A DNA stretch of 64,000 nt from Ectocarpus siliculosus (taxonomy: Eukaryota > Sar > Phaeophyceae > Ectocarpales > Ectocarpaceae): the NCBI GenBank assembly GCA_000310025.1, contig FN649726.1:2030546-2094545 (forward strand). The letters are read 5' to 3'. This document shows positions 1 through 14,000 of the stretch, one piece after another. Every line of letters begins with the position of its first letter. Position 1 is the stretch's first letter. The translations under genes and the position numbers were made by a program. The notes below the pieces were generated by a model. The model was not told the DNA's origin, did no database searches, and saw nothing but the letters and a program-made list of their open reading frames with translations.

Positions 1-1003
1 GCCAAGAGAAAAATTGTAGGTTGCGTTGCATGTAGCCGTTTTATCCTTCAAAACACAACTATATCCTCTGCTGACGTAGCTCTTGGTTGGGAGGGTGTCA
101 CCAAAACTTTTCGACACTCAATCTGCCAACATGTAGGCACAGGCGAGCGGTGTACCAGAAGCTAAAAGTGATGATGAAGGGTAAACCTAAGAAAAACATT
201 TGTGGCTCGCAGTTCGCTGATTGGTCAACGCACCTGCGGCGGAATTTCGAAAATTCCAAAAAAGACAGGGACGACCCAAGATACTTGTTTGGCGGGTGGC
301 GTCATCCACGGTGAAATCGAGGATGGCACCTCAGGAGATCTTGGGAAAGTCGTGTCTTCTGATGATGATCTTTCTGCAAAGTCATCATCATCTCGGATGA
401 CTACGAACGGGGATGGATGGAGATGGATCTGCCGGCCGACCGATATCCACGTGTAGTTTTGTGTGTGGGGATCGATCGAAGGAATGTTCCGCTGCTGGTC
501 TTCTAGTCTTCTACGTAGACTATAATACAATACACAGGCCGGGCGGAGAATGGTGTTGTTCCGTGCTGCCTGTAGACTACATTGTTGTCGGAATGTAGTA
601 AAGCCTCCGTCCAAGATGCTGTACGCATTTTGATATTGCACGGGCATCACTCGTTTTGAGTTGATTTGGCGAATGCTGAGGATGTTCTTGAAGACCTACA
701 GAAAGAATTCCGGTAGCGAAAATGGGTTGTAATAGATTTTGACACCTCTTTTCCATTTTAGAAAAATTATGTAGACATGCCGATGCCGACACGAAAACCG
801 GCATCAACGCATGCAAGGGAGGCCGCCACCGGGTAGTTCACTGCCCCCGCCCGGTGTAAACCGCACCCCAAACGGATTCCGCAAAGGACCATCAAGCAAC
901 ACCCGTTGCGTCATCTTCCTAGCCCTCTAGCCTACCGATGTTGTTGCCAACCGACCAACTGCTGCCCTCAAGAACGAAAAAAACTGCCCCAGAGCCCCTC
1001 TCT
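1..1003. other. Mot1 3' flank, no gene recognised
   Basis: The segment downstream of the Mot1 stop codon contains only short overlapping open frames on both strands, none with recognisable motifs or plausible splice partners. It presumably includes the Mot1 3' UTR. I see no tRNA, terminal repeat or mobile element. Confidence 0.5.
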
Positions 1004-4000
1004 CTACTCTCGTGCCACGGAGTCTGCCAGGCGTTCGGCGGCAAGGTACGCGTAGTCCTCATCCGCGCTCCAGAGCTCAACACTCTCCCCATCATCACCG
1101 CCACCCCCATCCTTCTTCTTGTTCGCCGCGGCAACGACGGCCATCGCCTCGCCTAGCATGCCGAGGACGCCCCCCGTGCCGCTCGAGAAGGCCGAGGCGT
1201 TTTCGCGGCTCACGACGGCGGCGGCCACTTGGAGCTTGTGCCCCTGCAGCCGCAGGACGCGCTGCTCCACCGAGTCCGCCGCAATGAGCCGGTACACGTT
1301 CACCGCCTTGCGCTGGCCGAGGCGGTGGGCGCGGTCCATGGCCTGTTTGTTCCGGTTCGGGCAAAGACGAGGAGGAAAAGACAGAGAGGGACGGTTGTTT
1401 CACGAGAGGGTGGACGAAGGGCCCTGGAAGGCGCCGAAAACGTGGGATGTGAGCAAACGTTCCTCGTATGATACGAGCAAAGACCGGGCCGGCTCTCGGG
1501 AAAACGAACGGGTGCGACACGGGTGTGCTTGTCGCACACAGGGCAGGGGTCGTTCTCGGAAGGACGAGCGCCAGTACTGGAGCATCCAGTGGAATCAACC
1601 TAACTGATCGCGCCAGTATGTCTTGTTCATGGCTTGCTTTGTTCGAGCGATAGGGAAGACGGCCGACGACCTCGCCATGAATGAAGCAAGAGACGAAACA
1701 GCCGGCAACAGCAAGAGGACGGACTTATCCAATCAACAACCCCCGTCGGACGTGCGTGCAACCAATCAGCAAGAGGCAACAAACTCTCTTCACTTGAAAA
1801 ACGTGTACGTGGTCGGTCGTTCGTATCACCCGTTCGACAGCACCCTAAAACGCCAGCAGATCCTCCTCACCTGCAAGTCCACCTGTGGATTCCAGTCGTG
1901 CTCCAAGAACACTACCATGCTCGCCGCGCTGAGGTTCAGGCCGAGGTGCCCCACCCTCGTGGTAAGGAGAAGTATCGCCACCGACGGGTCCGCTGAGAAG
2001 CGGTCCACCGCCGCCGCCCGCTCCGCCTGAGACACCGACCCATCCATCCGGAGGTACTTGACCCCAGGGAAGCAGGGACGCAGCAGCGCGGACTCTGTGA
2101 CGTCCAGGGCCGCTCTGTGTAACACCGTTTAGTGCCCCGTGGGTAAAAAGAAAAGCATCGGGGGGTTGGGGGGAAAGTGAACTGTGGTTAAAGTGGAAGG
2201 CTCCTTGCTCAGGAACAGAAGAGGTGGTTATCGCCATCTCCATGAGTCTCCCACGTTCTGCCACATACAACACAGCGAATGCTTAGTAGAAACGAGGTGA
2301 AAAGGCCGTGAACAACGACGGACGAAAAATCCGGTGTAACTTCTGACTCACGCCCTTCTCAATCAGCGCAAAAAAAGCCACTACAAAACCCGATCTCCCC
2401 CCACAGTAGACTCACTTGTGCTGGGCGAAGACGAGGCACTTGCGGCCCGGCAGCGGAGACGCCACACCATCACCCGCGGTCGTTGCTTCCTCTTGCCGAG
2501 GCAAGGACCCCTTCCCGCGGGTGGTGGTGGTCGGGGGGGGCTTTCCTCCCTTACCCGTACTCTCCGCAGGAGCCCGAGACGACGAGGACCTCGCCGCTCG
2601 AGCAGAAGATCCAGCAGTGCCAACGGTGGACCGTTTCGTATCCGGCTTTCCCGGGCTGCTGGTGCTGCTGTTAGGGCCGGCTTTTGCGAGGTTAGGGTTG
2701 GTGTGGCCCGCTCTTGAGCCTCCACCCTCGGGCCTGCCGCGGCTGTTTCTCCCTCGTTTTCGGCTGTCACTACTTGATTGACGCTGCTCAAGACTGCGTT
2801 GACGTTTTCCATCGTTGACTGCTCGCTCTGCTCTCTCCTCCTCCTCCTCCACCACCACCTCCTCCTCCTCGTTGTCGTCACTACTGCTGTCGTCCATAGT
2901 GCCCGTGTCGCTGTCACTGCTGCCGATGTCGACGCTCTCGCTGCCAGAAGAGGATTCTCCGCTTCCGCCGCCGCCACCGCCGCCGCCGAAGGACACCGAC
3001 GTTTGTCTATGAAACCACGGGTCAACCACGGGTCAAGATTGGTGCAAGCGAAAACCGAAGCCGGGGGAAGAGCGGAGGGGATTGAGGGAGGGCGGCGGCA
3101 GGGGAAGAAAAAGGGGCGGCGATTGTTGGGCTTGCCTCTGTGAACGAGCACCACAGGCGATGGTGTACAGTGGGTATCGGCTCCAAATGTATACGAGACT
3201 GTTCAGCTTCAACCCTTACACGAGCGGAAACTCAGAGATCGTTTCCCCATGTCTCTCGGTCCTCAAACCTTGCCAAAGATGCGGAAAAACAACAAGAGAG
3301 CAGACGGTGGAAAGGGCCGTTTTTTAGGGGGGGGGGCTGGCGTACATGCGGACGAACATAACGTAGCAAGGTTTACAAAGCAGTTCGGAATGCTGAGACG
3401 TAAATACCTCTTGCCGATGCCCGCATCCCAGAGCAATTCTCTTAGCGCCATGAGCTTCCCCGACAGCTTCACGTCCGCGCTCATCTCCCGCCGCTTCGTC
3501 CCTTCCTCTGGAGTAACCAGAGAAGGATGTACGCACAGCAGCTGCAGCTTCGACAGACAAGCCAGCGTCTGTGGTTGTTGTTATCGTTGTTGTCGGGGAT
3601 GTCGCCGGCGGTCGACACGGGCAACGGCATCGGGGATCACAAGAGGGAGGAACGCCTCTCATCGTTTTAGTTCGCTGGGTCCTGAGCAGCTGATTGGGTT
3701 GAGAACGCGTCGCACGTAGTAGAACTTTGTGGCGTCTACGCGCGACGTACGTGTCACGTTTCAAATTAGACTGGTTCCCTTCGCAGCGGCACCACAAGCG
3801 GCACTTCCCTGATGGCACCCCCAAGATTTTCCCACCACACGACAAGATACCCACCAGGTGACTCACAGCCTATCTGGAAACGAAGCTAGAATCTAGGCTA
3901 TCGCTGGAAATATGCCACTCGCGCTTCGACCGAGAACTACACCAGCCCGGCTAGGTTTCACCCGGGAGAATCACCTGTGCCCCAGCGGAAAGTCGTCCCG

Positions 4001-6016
4001 TTGGCGCAGCCGCCCTGCTCGCTTCCGTGGTAGTCTTTTTGCCCTGTGAATCTGCGGTGGCAGCACCGCCATCGCCGGCCGCATTATCACCGCCGCTAGC
4101 CGGGGAGGATGTTGGTGCTGCCGTAGTGGGGCCATTAACGTGCCCGGTAGATTCTGCAGGACGTTCCGAGGTTGCAGTTGCTGCTGCTGCCGCTGCTGTA
4201 GCCGCCACCGCGGCGGACGCAACGGCCCTCAACCTGGCAGCCTCCATCTCCTCGGCCTGAGCAACGGCGGCCAGGACGCGCCCCCCGTCACCTAAACGAT
4301 CGGCACGACGCATGATCGAAGAGCACACGGTGAGTGCTAAACCCTCGAAGCGACCAGAAACACAGACGAGACAAGATTGCACGCGTATGTACTACACCCG
4401 GGGAGCGCCCCGCAACACGAACTGTGGGAAAAGCAAAAGAATCTAGTTTATGCATACCTCCTCGCTCCCATATGTTGTGCAGCCGTCGCTGTTCGGGCGT
4501 GAGGTCGCACACCATCTCGGTGATGATCTTGGAGGGGAGGTCGGCGAGCACCTCGCTCTTCTCCCGTCGGAGGACGAACGGCAACACCTTCGAAAAAAAA
4601 CAGTGCAAGTCAACAAAGGCAATGGAAACGATGGACAAGAAAAAACAACGACGTGGCAAAGAGGGTTATGTATAGGGTTGGGGTTAGGGAAGTCACACTG
4701 GGTAAGGTAGCTTAGACGCACCAGACAAGAGGGAAATCACAAGGTCAGAAATGAAACTTCAACGGGAAACCGCAGGCGTGTAGCACGATCGTAGACATTA
4801 GCAGAATACCTTTGAGTGCAGCTGACGTTGCAGCGAAGCATACATAATACATGGGGTTGTGTCATCCACTTTACGAAATCTCAACATCCTAATGCTTGCT
4901 CCCAGACCCAGCTACGTTTGCGTTTGGTATGGAGGGGGGGGGGGTTGAGGGGGGGGGGTAGGCAAAGTTATCCCCTTGGACAGGTGATGTTTGGGCCTGG
5001 GATCTCACCGGGCACACCGCCACTACACCCACTACCCACAACAGCATGGTCGAACGACGACAACGAACGGTCTTCCTGCCTGTCTGTGTAGCTTCTCGAG
5101 CTGCTGCAGGCCTTCCACGGTGGCCCTTCCATCCCCGTCAGACGATAGAGCTGCTCGCACCGGCCTTGCCACATCTCGCTGGAAAGACCGCCTGTCTCCC
5201 AAGTACCTTTACATGCATCGCATAGGTAGGGTACGAAGGGGGTATTGAATACGGTGTGTAGAGAATGCCACAATCAAGCATAAACAGACACAGTGGTGCT
5301 GTTTTCGTCGTCGTTACGCGCTGCTGTATCGCACATACATATCTCGAACAGTACTTTCGACGCGCAGATTCTCCACTGCTTGTGCATACATTAAGAGCTT
5401 TGAACCGCTGCTCAGCAGGGCATACGCTGGGTTTGACTACAACGACTATACAGCCCCGATGCCGTCACACAGGCGGCATTTGCCGCCCCAAAAGGGTTTT
5501 ACTTCGGAGCGCAACGTCATTTCCAGGGCTTTCTAAAACAGAGTAGCGTGTACGCGCGCACCCCGTTAACGTTTTGTACGATTGTGTACGATTTTCATTG
5601 TGTTGTACACTGCGTACGATTGTCGTTGTTACGGTGTGTGCGATTGTCACTGCTACAACAAAACAGTCTGTCATCTCTTTACCCTGGCATAAGGAACTCG
5701 AAGAGCGACCACAGCTCCAGCACCGAGTTCTGGATGGGAGTGCCCGTCAGCCCCACGCGGTGGTTGGACCTCAGCGCCCTGGCGGCCTTGGCGGTGCGGG
5801 TGGCGGGGTTTCGCAGCAGGTGCGCCTCGTCCAGGACTAAGTAGAGCCAGCCCTGTGTTGATGTTGGCATGGTTGTTGTGGTGGTTGTTGTTGTTGTTGT
5901 TGTTGACAAGTTCTTTCATGTGTTGTCTTCTGTCGCATCCACAGACATCAACAATGTGTATATCTACGAAGGGAAAATGGTATGTTCCATCACTTCCACA
6001 TTTCTCGAGTGGGTAC

Positions 6017-6053
<37 letters not shown>

Positions 6054-8005
6054 GACACCACCAAAAAACATCTCAAAGAACAGCAGCAGCAAGCACAGCG
6101 GCGATCATCACGAGCACGGTCAGGACACACAGCAACGTGGCCAGTGCCTGGAGAGGCAGCAAAAGCTCGTCGTTTACGCAGCAGCAGGCCATGAACCATC
6201 CGACGTGAGTCAACGGCCGGGTATGATATGACTGGTTTGTCGCTGTCGCTCTCCTCGGGCGTGGCCTTCCATTCCTCCATTCCATTGGCTAGACCGTTCC
6301 ATATAGTTTTCCCCGTCCCGGGGTGGAAACAACAACCCGCGTGATCACACCGGGAAGACAACGTTGCACCTGCTTTCCAAGGACTTCCGCGTCTGTCCTC
6401 AAGACGTTGTACGACGTTATCACCACGTTTGCGCGCTCCGGCTCTTCTTCCTCCTCTGCCGCCGCTGACGCCGTAGCGCCATCTGCCCCCGGTCCCTGGG
6501 AGCCGTCAGCACCGCCGCTAGTCCCGTTTCTGTCCTTGTCGTTACCGGCAGGGCCTAGGCCGAGCCGTCCCGCCAGACGACGGCGGGCTTGAGGGGGGCC
6601 CGCGTACGCGACGGGTCGGAGGAGGCCGTCTCCGAAGTAGCGGGAGCACTCTGCCTGTGTTTGTTAGGAGAGGCGAGAGAACAAAGGAAAGCTTGTGCAG
6701 AAAACGACGTTGCCGAGTCACGGCGACGGTGCCACAGCCATGCCTGCGCTTGGTATAAGTTACGAAAACTTACGAGGAAGGTGCGTCGGGCTGGTTGGGG
6801 TCAAAAAGCAGCACGGGCCTGGTTGCCGAGAAATGATGTCTCACTAGCAACCTCGAAGACATTGAGAGCCGCGCAACTTGTCGATACCCAAAAAAGGCAC
6901 AAAAGAAATGAGCGTCTCCACACGAAGATTGGAACCCCTGCGTTGTTTGTACCCACGGGTAACCGCACTCGCACAACAACTCTCAAGTCCAAAAGGCATT
7001 TCCCACCACCAAAATATCAACTCACCAAGTTGCCTGGTTCGTTGGGGTATACCAGCTTTGAGTGACTGACCAACCCTGAAGTGGTGGCAGACTAAGCTGC
7101 TCATAGGGTGTGGGTGACGACGAAGAAATTGTTAAGTTCAGCCACTTGCTGTTTATTTTATTCGAAATTTCTCTCACCTTCCAGTGATGGACCAATATGC
7201 TTGGGCACACAACAAGCGACCGGCGGCCTGTTTAGCAATGAAAAAATCGCACAAGAGTGGAAGTATGGTGCCATTGGTTCATGCGGCGCGGTGTGGTTGG
7301 CGAAGAACGCAATAAGGGTGGTGTACCATACGCATCACCCTGAACCGTCCGTAAGTGAGTAAGGAAAATGCGGAGGGGCGATACACGAGCGCTATTATAG
7401 AGACCACCCGCCGCTGATGCTATAAGCTACAAACAATGCGCGAAACACACCGGCAAAGTTCGAGCGGCCCAGCCATGGTTCGGCGAGGTAAGGGGGTGAC
7501 ACGGAGCACTCCTTCTTGGCAAGAACACAAAACAAGGCTCGCGGGGGAAGGGCTGATGACAAAAGAAAATCGCCAGACTCTCCACTTTTGTTTTATGCCT
7601 GTTGTGACAGCTTAATCTTTGCTTGAAAATTCTTCGGGGCGCAATCCCCCGACGTTTTGGCCAGAATATTATAACAGCAAAACCAATCTAACTGCCAGCC
7701 AATACAAAGTCGCGGATCCATCTGAACCCGCTTCTCTCAGCGAGGCAGGCCATCTTCGAATGTGCTTATTTCCCATTGAGGACAACTTGCTCACCCGGGT
7801 GGTGGTGGTGGCACATGGCAACCGCCATCAGCGCCTGCAGGGTCTTGCCCAGGCCCATGTCGTCCGCAAGGATGCCGTGCGCTCCTATTCGCCTTGAAGA
7901 AGCGGCACCAGAAGAAACGACAATAGCGGCAGCGGCAGCAACAATACCGAAAACAACGACTTAGACATAACCAACAATAACAACGACAACAACATCGACA
8001 TCATC

Positions 8006-8049
<44 letters not shown>

Positions 8050-11000
8050 AAACAACAACATACACCGCGGGTGCTGGTGGGGGGGCGATTGGAAAGCATA
8101 CTAGAGTAGCAAAGATGACAGCGGTCGTGCTTGCACTGGGCAGCGCAGGAAGGACGCAGCGGACTGCCAAATCAGCGGGAGGAAGAAACCTAACAACACC
8201 CAACATTTTGGAAACGCGCAGCAAGGTATGGCAAGGTATGTGTTTAAAAGAACTAAGGACAAAAGAGCCCTCATCCCGCGAGATCCCATATCCTTCCCAC
8301 GAACAACGTACAACGCCACACCGACGTTTCTCCCGCATCAGAGCGCAACATGCACGAATTTCACGTCAAGAGCGGCGGCCCCCGCATGTCGCAGGCCGTG
8401 GCAGCGCTCCTCTTGAGAGTCCGACAAGAACTCTCGCCGCGCGTGGAGAAAAGTACGTCGTTTCGCTTCGGTTACGTTGACAAGCCCCAGGATTGTTACC
8501 TCAAGAAGTCTAGCCAAGCGATGCCCTCCCACTGGTAGGGGCGAATCGTCACGCCCGCGGCCGCCTTTCGCTCGAGTGCCTCCGGCAGAAGGCCTCGGTG
8601 GAGCCTCGGGAGAGGCTCGCCACGAACGAGATGCCTCGCGATTAGCTTGAGATGGGGTAGAAGTCGGAGTATTGGATGTCATGCGAAGGAAACACCGAGT
8701 GAGGAGAGCAAGGGTGTGGCGAGGAATGTCGGTCGCAGCAGGCGAAACGTCCTTGAAGACAAGCGTGTGTGCGTGATTCAAGTACGAGGACGGGAGGGGT
8801 AGGGCACATTGCGAATGGAAAAACAAGGACTCCGAGGGGGGAGGGGGCGGGGCGGGGGTAAGATCGCTTGTTTGTGTATGAAGGCAAAACAAGCAATAGC
8901 GTTCGTTGGTGAACGGAAGGGAGATATACTCATGCCGATTTTCATGAGTGGGTTCACTGGGACGGGCGAGGGCACGGGTTACAGGCTTAATCTGCGGCAA
9001 GATGATGGTATCGAAGATCGTGTGGTCGGCGTGTAGATACACGGAAGAAGCAACCCGACACCTGCTTTGGAGAGAAGCGCCTTCTTTTTCGTCAACATGG
9101 AACGTAAGGTACCGGACCCGGCGTGCCGTAGCAGTGACCGCGACCGACGTCCACTGGTTTCTTGTGGATGAACTTAAGCTAGCCCTGCAGTAACCTGAGG
9201 AACAGGACACCGCACCTCGCCGTCTTCTTCCACGCTATCGCCAGCCGCCTCGCCTACACGCGCCGCCGCCGCTGCCGCTGAAGCTTCCCCCTGCCCGTGT
9301 AATTGTCCGTCGATGGTACGCTCCGTAGAAACACCACCGTCACCGAGATCCTCCCCGCCTTTGTGGTCGCCCGCGTGGCGGTCGTCATCAGCGTCGTCCG
9401 CCGCCAACGCTACCGCCTTGACGAGCTCGTTGAAAGTGCCCGCCAGGAGCCCGCGAACCTTCGACGGAGGGGGAAGATAAAGATCGTATCGTGCATGGCA
9501 ACGGTGGAGGATAAGCAGGGGACACATGTCGTGGTCCGCTCTAGAGACCAGGCGCGATCTCGCGGCATGTTTTCTCCCGTAGCACACGTTTGTAGACACA
9601 AAACATGATCTCCGGTCAATTCTCATCTGCACGCGACCGGCCGCTCATGTCAGCAGGAAACGAAACGTAAACATGCCGGAAGAACTTATAGCCGTGAGTC
9701 GTTGTTTCTTGCGCACATCTTCGTTGGCGTCCGTCATTCCTCGCAGCGCCACCGGCAGCAGCCTCGCGGCGTACGGCACCACGCCGGTTCCCATCCCGCC
9801 CACCACTTCCTTCAAGACCAGCCCGGCCCTCACATCTCCCGCAACGCCGATGCCGCCGCCGCCGCCGAAACTACCACCACTCACACCGCTCCCACCGACA
9901 TCTCCGGAACACGCCCCGGCCGCGAGGGCCGGGAGCAAGTCCGAGCGGAGGCCCTCCCACAACCCGTCCGGAAATAAATCTGCCGCGTCCCTTGCGATGA
10001 TCAATGCCGCGTCCGCCGTTGCTGCTGCCACAGCCGCCGCGTGACCGCCACCGTCAACGCTCGGCGTGCCTCCATCGGGGGCATTTCCAGCATCCCCGCC
10101 GCTGCGATGGTGCTGGCGTAGCGGGATGCCTCCACGAGTTGGTTCGGCAGAAATGTCAGCACCCTCGTCTTCCCCAGAGACGGGTACGCGCCCGGACCGC
10201 GCGAGGGCTAACAGTCCGGCGGCGAGCGACGTTTCGAGCAGGAGGCTTCCCAGGAGAGGCCGCGCGCCCCGGTGGGGGTTGGCGGCGGCGGCGGCGGCGG
10301 CGGTTCGGTCACGAGCGGCCTGCAACAACGCCTCCGCCACCCCAAGCGCGGCCGACAGGTCGATCGCCCGGATCTCGGCTGCCGACTTCTTTTTCTCCGC
10401 TGCCGAGAGCTTTCGCTGGGGCCAAGGCAACGCTGTTGTCCCGGCTCCGATGGTGTTGCCGCCCTGTGCTCCCATGCCGGAGGGGTGCCGCAAGAGCGGA
10501 GCGAGAGTCCGCAGCGCCCAGTCTCGCACGGCCTTCCCACCCCGTCCTCCTCTCCTTCTCCCTCCTTCACGACCTCCGCCTTTCACTACCTCTTCTATCC
10601 CTTCGCCACGACCACCACCACTACCGACGTCGCTGCGAGAAGAACCGGGAGCTGGCAACGGCCTCGCGGCAGACGCGGGCGAAACAGGCGGGGGCACGGG
10701 CGCCGTGGGCGCTGCTGACGACGATGACGCGAGGGAAACCGCGTGCCTCAGCATCTCCGTGGCGCCATCGCAAGCGACTTCCACCGCCATCAACGTTTCT
10801 TCGGTCGCCGCGGCGGCTGCGGTTGCGGGGCTGTTGAGGCTTTGCTGCTGCCCCTTCCCGCTCAGCGAAGCCAGGCCGAAAAGGACCATTGCCCCCGCAT
10901 CGCGGCGTTCGGAGCGCACGGCGTCGCCGAGGAGGGCAGTGGCCAGGCGAGCCAAGCGGGAGGCACTGTATCACCACGCATGACGCAGGGCATTGGTTAC

Positions 11001-14000
11001 AAAGAGCGGGGCCCAAAATACAAGAACAGGCAGAGGGGTTGGGTGGAGGGGAATTAGCGCATTTCACCTGGTGCGAGCCCGATTGGCTGGCACGGGTGCC
11101 TTGCGTCGTGATCTGCTCAAATGTGCGAGGAGATACCGTACTGAAGCTCGCCACGTTCGTGATCGAACATAAGGCACCCGCAAATCCGCACAATAACGAG
11201 CCGGAGATGGGTTTAGGGCGACGACTATACCTCCACACGACCCGTACACCGGATTTTCAAGCAAGGATGCTCCGCGAGGTGCGCGTGCTTTGTACCGATC
11301 ACGCATCGGGTATACATGCTGCCGTCTGGGTTGAAACTCAAACCAGCCGTCAGGAGTTGCAGCATTCAACGGCACATCCACTCTCACCTGAGTCCTCGGC
11401 GCTGCGCGTCCGGCTCCTTCTTCACCGCAGACACAAGGGGCCGCAATACCGGGTTGAGCTCGGGGGGAAGGGGGCGGACGCCGGCGTACACCGAGGCAGC
11501 TGCAGACGTTATTCTCCTCGTGAGAACGGCCTGTTTTGGGGTAGAGGGAATGGGAAGAGAACGGTAAGGGATTAAATAAAGCAGACAGCGCCTGAAGGGG
11601 CGAGGGGCATTGAATCGAACGGGGAGGACAAGAGGAGCCACCGGCCATGCTAAATAGAAACTTCGACGTGGTGGAAGAGAAAGGCGCGCCATCAACGTCA
11701 TCGTCATCGGAATCTCGGGGGGAAATTTCTACTATTACTCAAAGTTTCCTCTCGCGTCATGCGTCCCCGCAATCAACGACCCACGCAGAGTTAGCACTGG
11801 ACACGGAGACGCGGGATGAGAGCAAACAGTCAGGACGGGTTTGTACTAGAAACGACAACGGCATCATCCATCAGCGACGGCAGCAGCCAAGAAACATCCA
11901 TTGTAAGAATCTCACCTGCTGCGCTTGTATGCGGGCGTGGAAGTGCCTCACTCTTCCGGTCCACACCGCCTCTCTCTCCTCCCTGGTCGCGCCCCTGTCC
12001 ACGGGCACCAGCGTCTCCCCGAACGCCGCCGCCAACGACTGGAACGTCCTCTCGACGCTTGCCGCTCCTTGGAGGGGAGCAGGGGTGGCCGTTGGGGGAA
12101 CTGGCGCCGTTGATCGAGACCTGGCCGAGGAACCCCGAACAGTAGCAGCCTTTGCTGTACCCTGTGACCTGGATTTTCCGCCTTTCGGTGGTTTACGAGC
12201 AGCAGCGTTCGCCCTTTGGCTACCGGCGGCGGTGGAAGAAGTAGCTGTCGTGACACCCTTATTGCTGGTTGCGCTCCTCGCGGCGGGGGCGGCTTGCTCT
12301 ACGGCCCCGGCCGTGGTCGTGGCCGAACCACCAGCAGCCTGTATGAGCAGCAGTAGCAGCAGCAGCAGCACCAAAAGCAGCAGAAGCAGCAGCGGTATCG
12401 GCACGAGGATGAAGGCGGCGCGCTCTCTAACAACCGAATCCAACCACTACGCAAGTCAGTGCTTGACTATTTGGTTAGCGTTCAAGACGGCCAATACTCG
12501 GGAGGCTGCAGTGCTTGACAACTAAACCAACCCTCCTCGAGCTATGTGCATGGGTTTTGAGGCCGTGCTGTGCTTTGCTGGAAGAAGCACCTTTGTCAGA
12601 TACCCAATGCTTGCGCAGCGTCCAGCTCCACACAACTATGGACACGACAACATCGAGGCGAAAAGCTCTCAGACATCGCCGCATCACGTAGCCAAACGCT
12701 CTCACCGGAACGCACTATTCTACAGTCGTAGCGCTATTCACCGCCGTGCAAACATGAGCAATGAACGCAAAGGTGTGTGATGCGCACCCTCCCGGTTCGG
12801 AATTCTCCGCTAAACAGACGCGTGCAGGTCGGTTGTTTGTTTCTCTCGTACGTCTTCATGAGCTGCCGCCACCACCACGACGTCATCCTTACGTCGAATT
12901 CGGCTTGGACGCCGGGAAGCGTAGCTACGTCAATGCCTCGAAGGTGCGGTAACGGAGGTCGTTGCTACAAGGACATCTTCCAGGAAAGTGTGCTACTGGC
13001 AGGTGCACGAAGCAGACGGGGGATGGACGAACGCCGTCCACACCTGCAGGAGAACCCGAATGACGCCGCTGCAAGCAGCCGAAACCGCCTTGTCCACGCC
13101 TTCTAACTCCTTGAACACCTTGTGGCCGACGGCGGCTGCGTCATCCTTTGTCGCTAAAGCGCGGTCGACGGCCGCCCACGCATCTTGCTCTGCCTTGCTT
13201 GGAACCTCGTCGCCACTGCGCGGCATGAGTTCGTTTGGCGAGCGGGGCGGGGAGAAGCGGGGGACAAACTCTAGGCTCTACATGCAACACAGAGAGGACA
13301 TGGCTGCATTGGGAGAAGCACCCTTTCGTCGCTTTGGTGGGCGATGGGTTAAGTCGCGCGAGGAATATTATCTTAGCCTCTCTTCCAAGCCCCCACACAG
13401 CAGTGTCAACAGTAGATTTCCGCGTACATCACGCCGTGAGACCTTGTTCTCTTCGATTCGGCGTCATTGTCGCCGCATTCCATCCTTCGCCGTTGTGCCT
13501 GAACCGACCCTGGTGCAAACCGACCCCGGTGCAAACGAATCGCCAATTCTTTGAGCACTTTTCATCCCCTCCACAATCATTTTCCTCCTTTTAGGTTGCC
13601 CCAACCACCATTTACCGAACTTTCCACCAGCACTGAGAACGCTACCAGTTCGCTCCGGTTCTTTCATCGTCCCCCTCCCGAAATGTCTAGTTGAAATAAC
13701 ACAATCACGTTGAGAGAAACAAGCCATTTACAACAAGAACTACCCCCCCCTCGTCCGTTTGTCGCTGCAAGAAGTTCTTACACCCAGAGCGGCTCGATTA
13801 GACGCGAAAACTGATTGATTGAACCCCAAAAACAAAGCGCGTGCGATCGCGACTCACCGTGTGCTCGTCGACCCGCCGCCGCTTCCACCCCGTGCACCCA
13901 CCCCACCACCGGCACAACAGGCCTCCATCAGAAAGAAGGCCAGCTCTTGCTCCCACGCCCACCCCGACCCCGCTCTTCTCGCCACCTCGGACATGGCCAA

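Larger units (their letters stand above)
1004..8645 (-). other. Snf2 ATPase domain of the Mot1 gene
   Basis: These 12 exons hold all the helicase motifs in order. The Q-motif-like stretch TIRPYQWEGIAWLDFL lies in 8645-8500. Motif I DDMGLGKT is in 7892-7795. Motif Ia SLVVCPSILVHHW is in 7227-7178. Motif II DEAH and motif III LTGTPIQN, followed by the Mot1-type VLELWSLFEFLMPG, are in 5852-5683. VLPFVLRREKSEVLADLPSK is in 4587-4458. LQLLCVHPSLV is in 3568-3408 and KCLVFAQHK in 3006-2416. Motifs V-VI run from LLLTTRVGHLGLNL through EHDWNPQVDLQ into MDRAHRLGQRKAVNVYRL across 2114-1871 and 1342-1004. LHRQ-VLPF, EHDWNP and the MPG block identify the Mot1 subfamily rather than another Snf2 protein. 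Motif II reads DEAH where I recall DEGH in animal and yeast Mot1. Confidence 0.95.

Noticed and set aside
4674-4692. Telomere-like GGGTTGGGGTTAGGG
   Set aside because: Only two or three units, inside a Mot1 intron next to other G-rich sequence; too short to call an interstitial telomere.
10004-10983. Long plus-strand frames of 277 and 305 codons
   Set aside because: They are antisense shadows of the GC-rich Mot1 exon 10965-9717, whose own frame ends in the conserved VVPYAARLLPVALRGMTDANED block.
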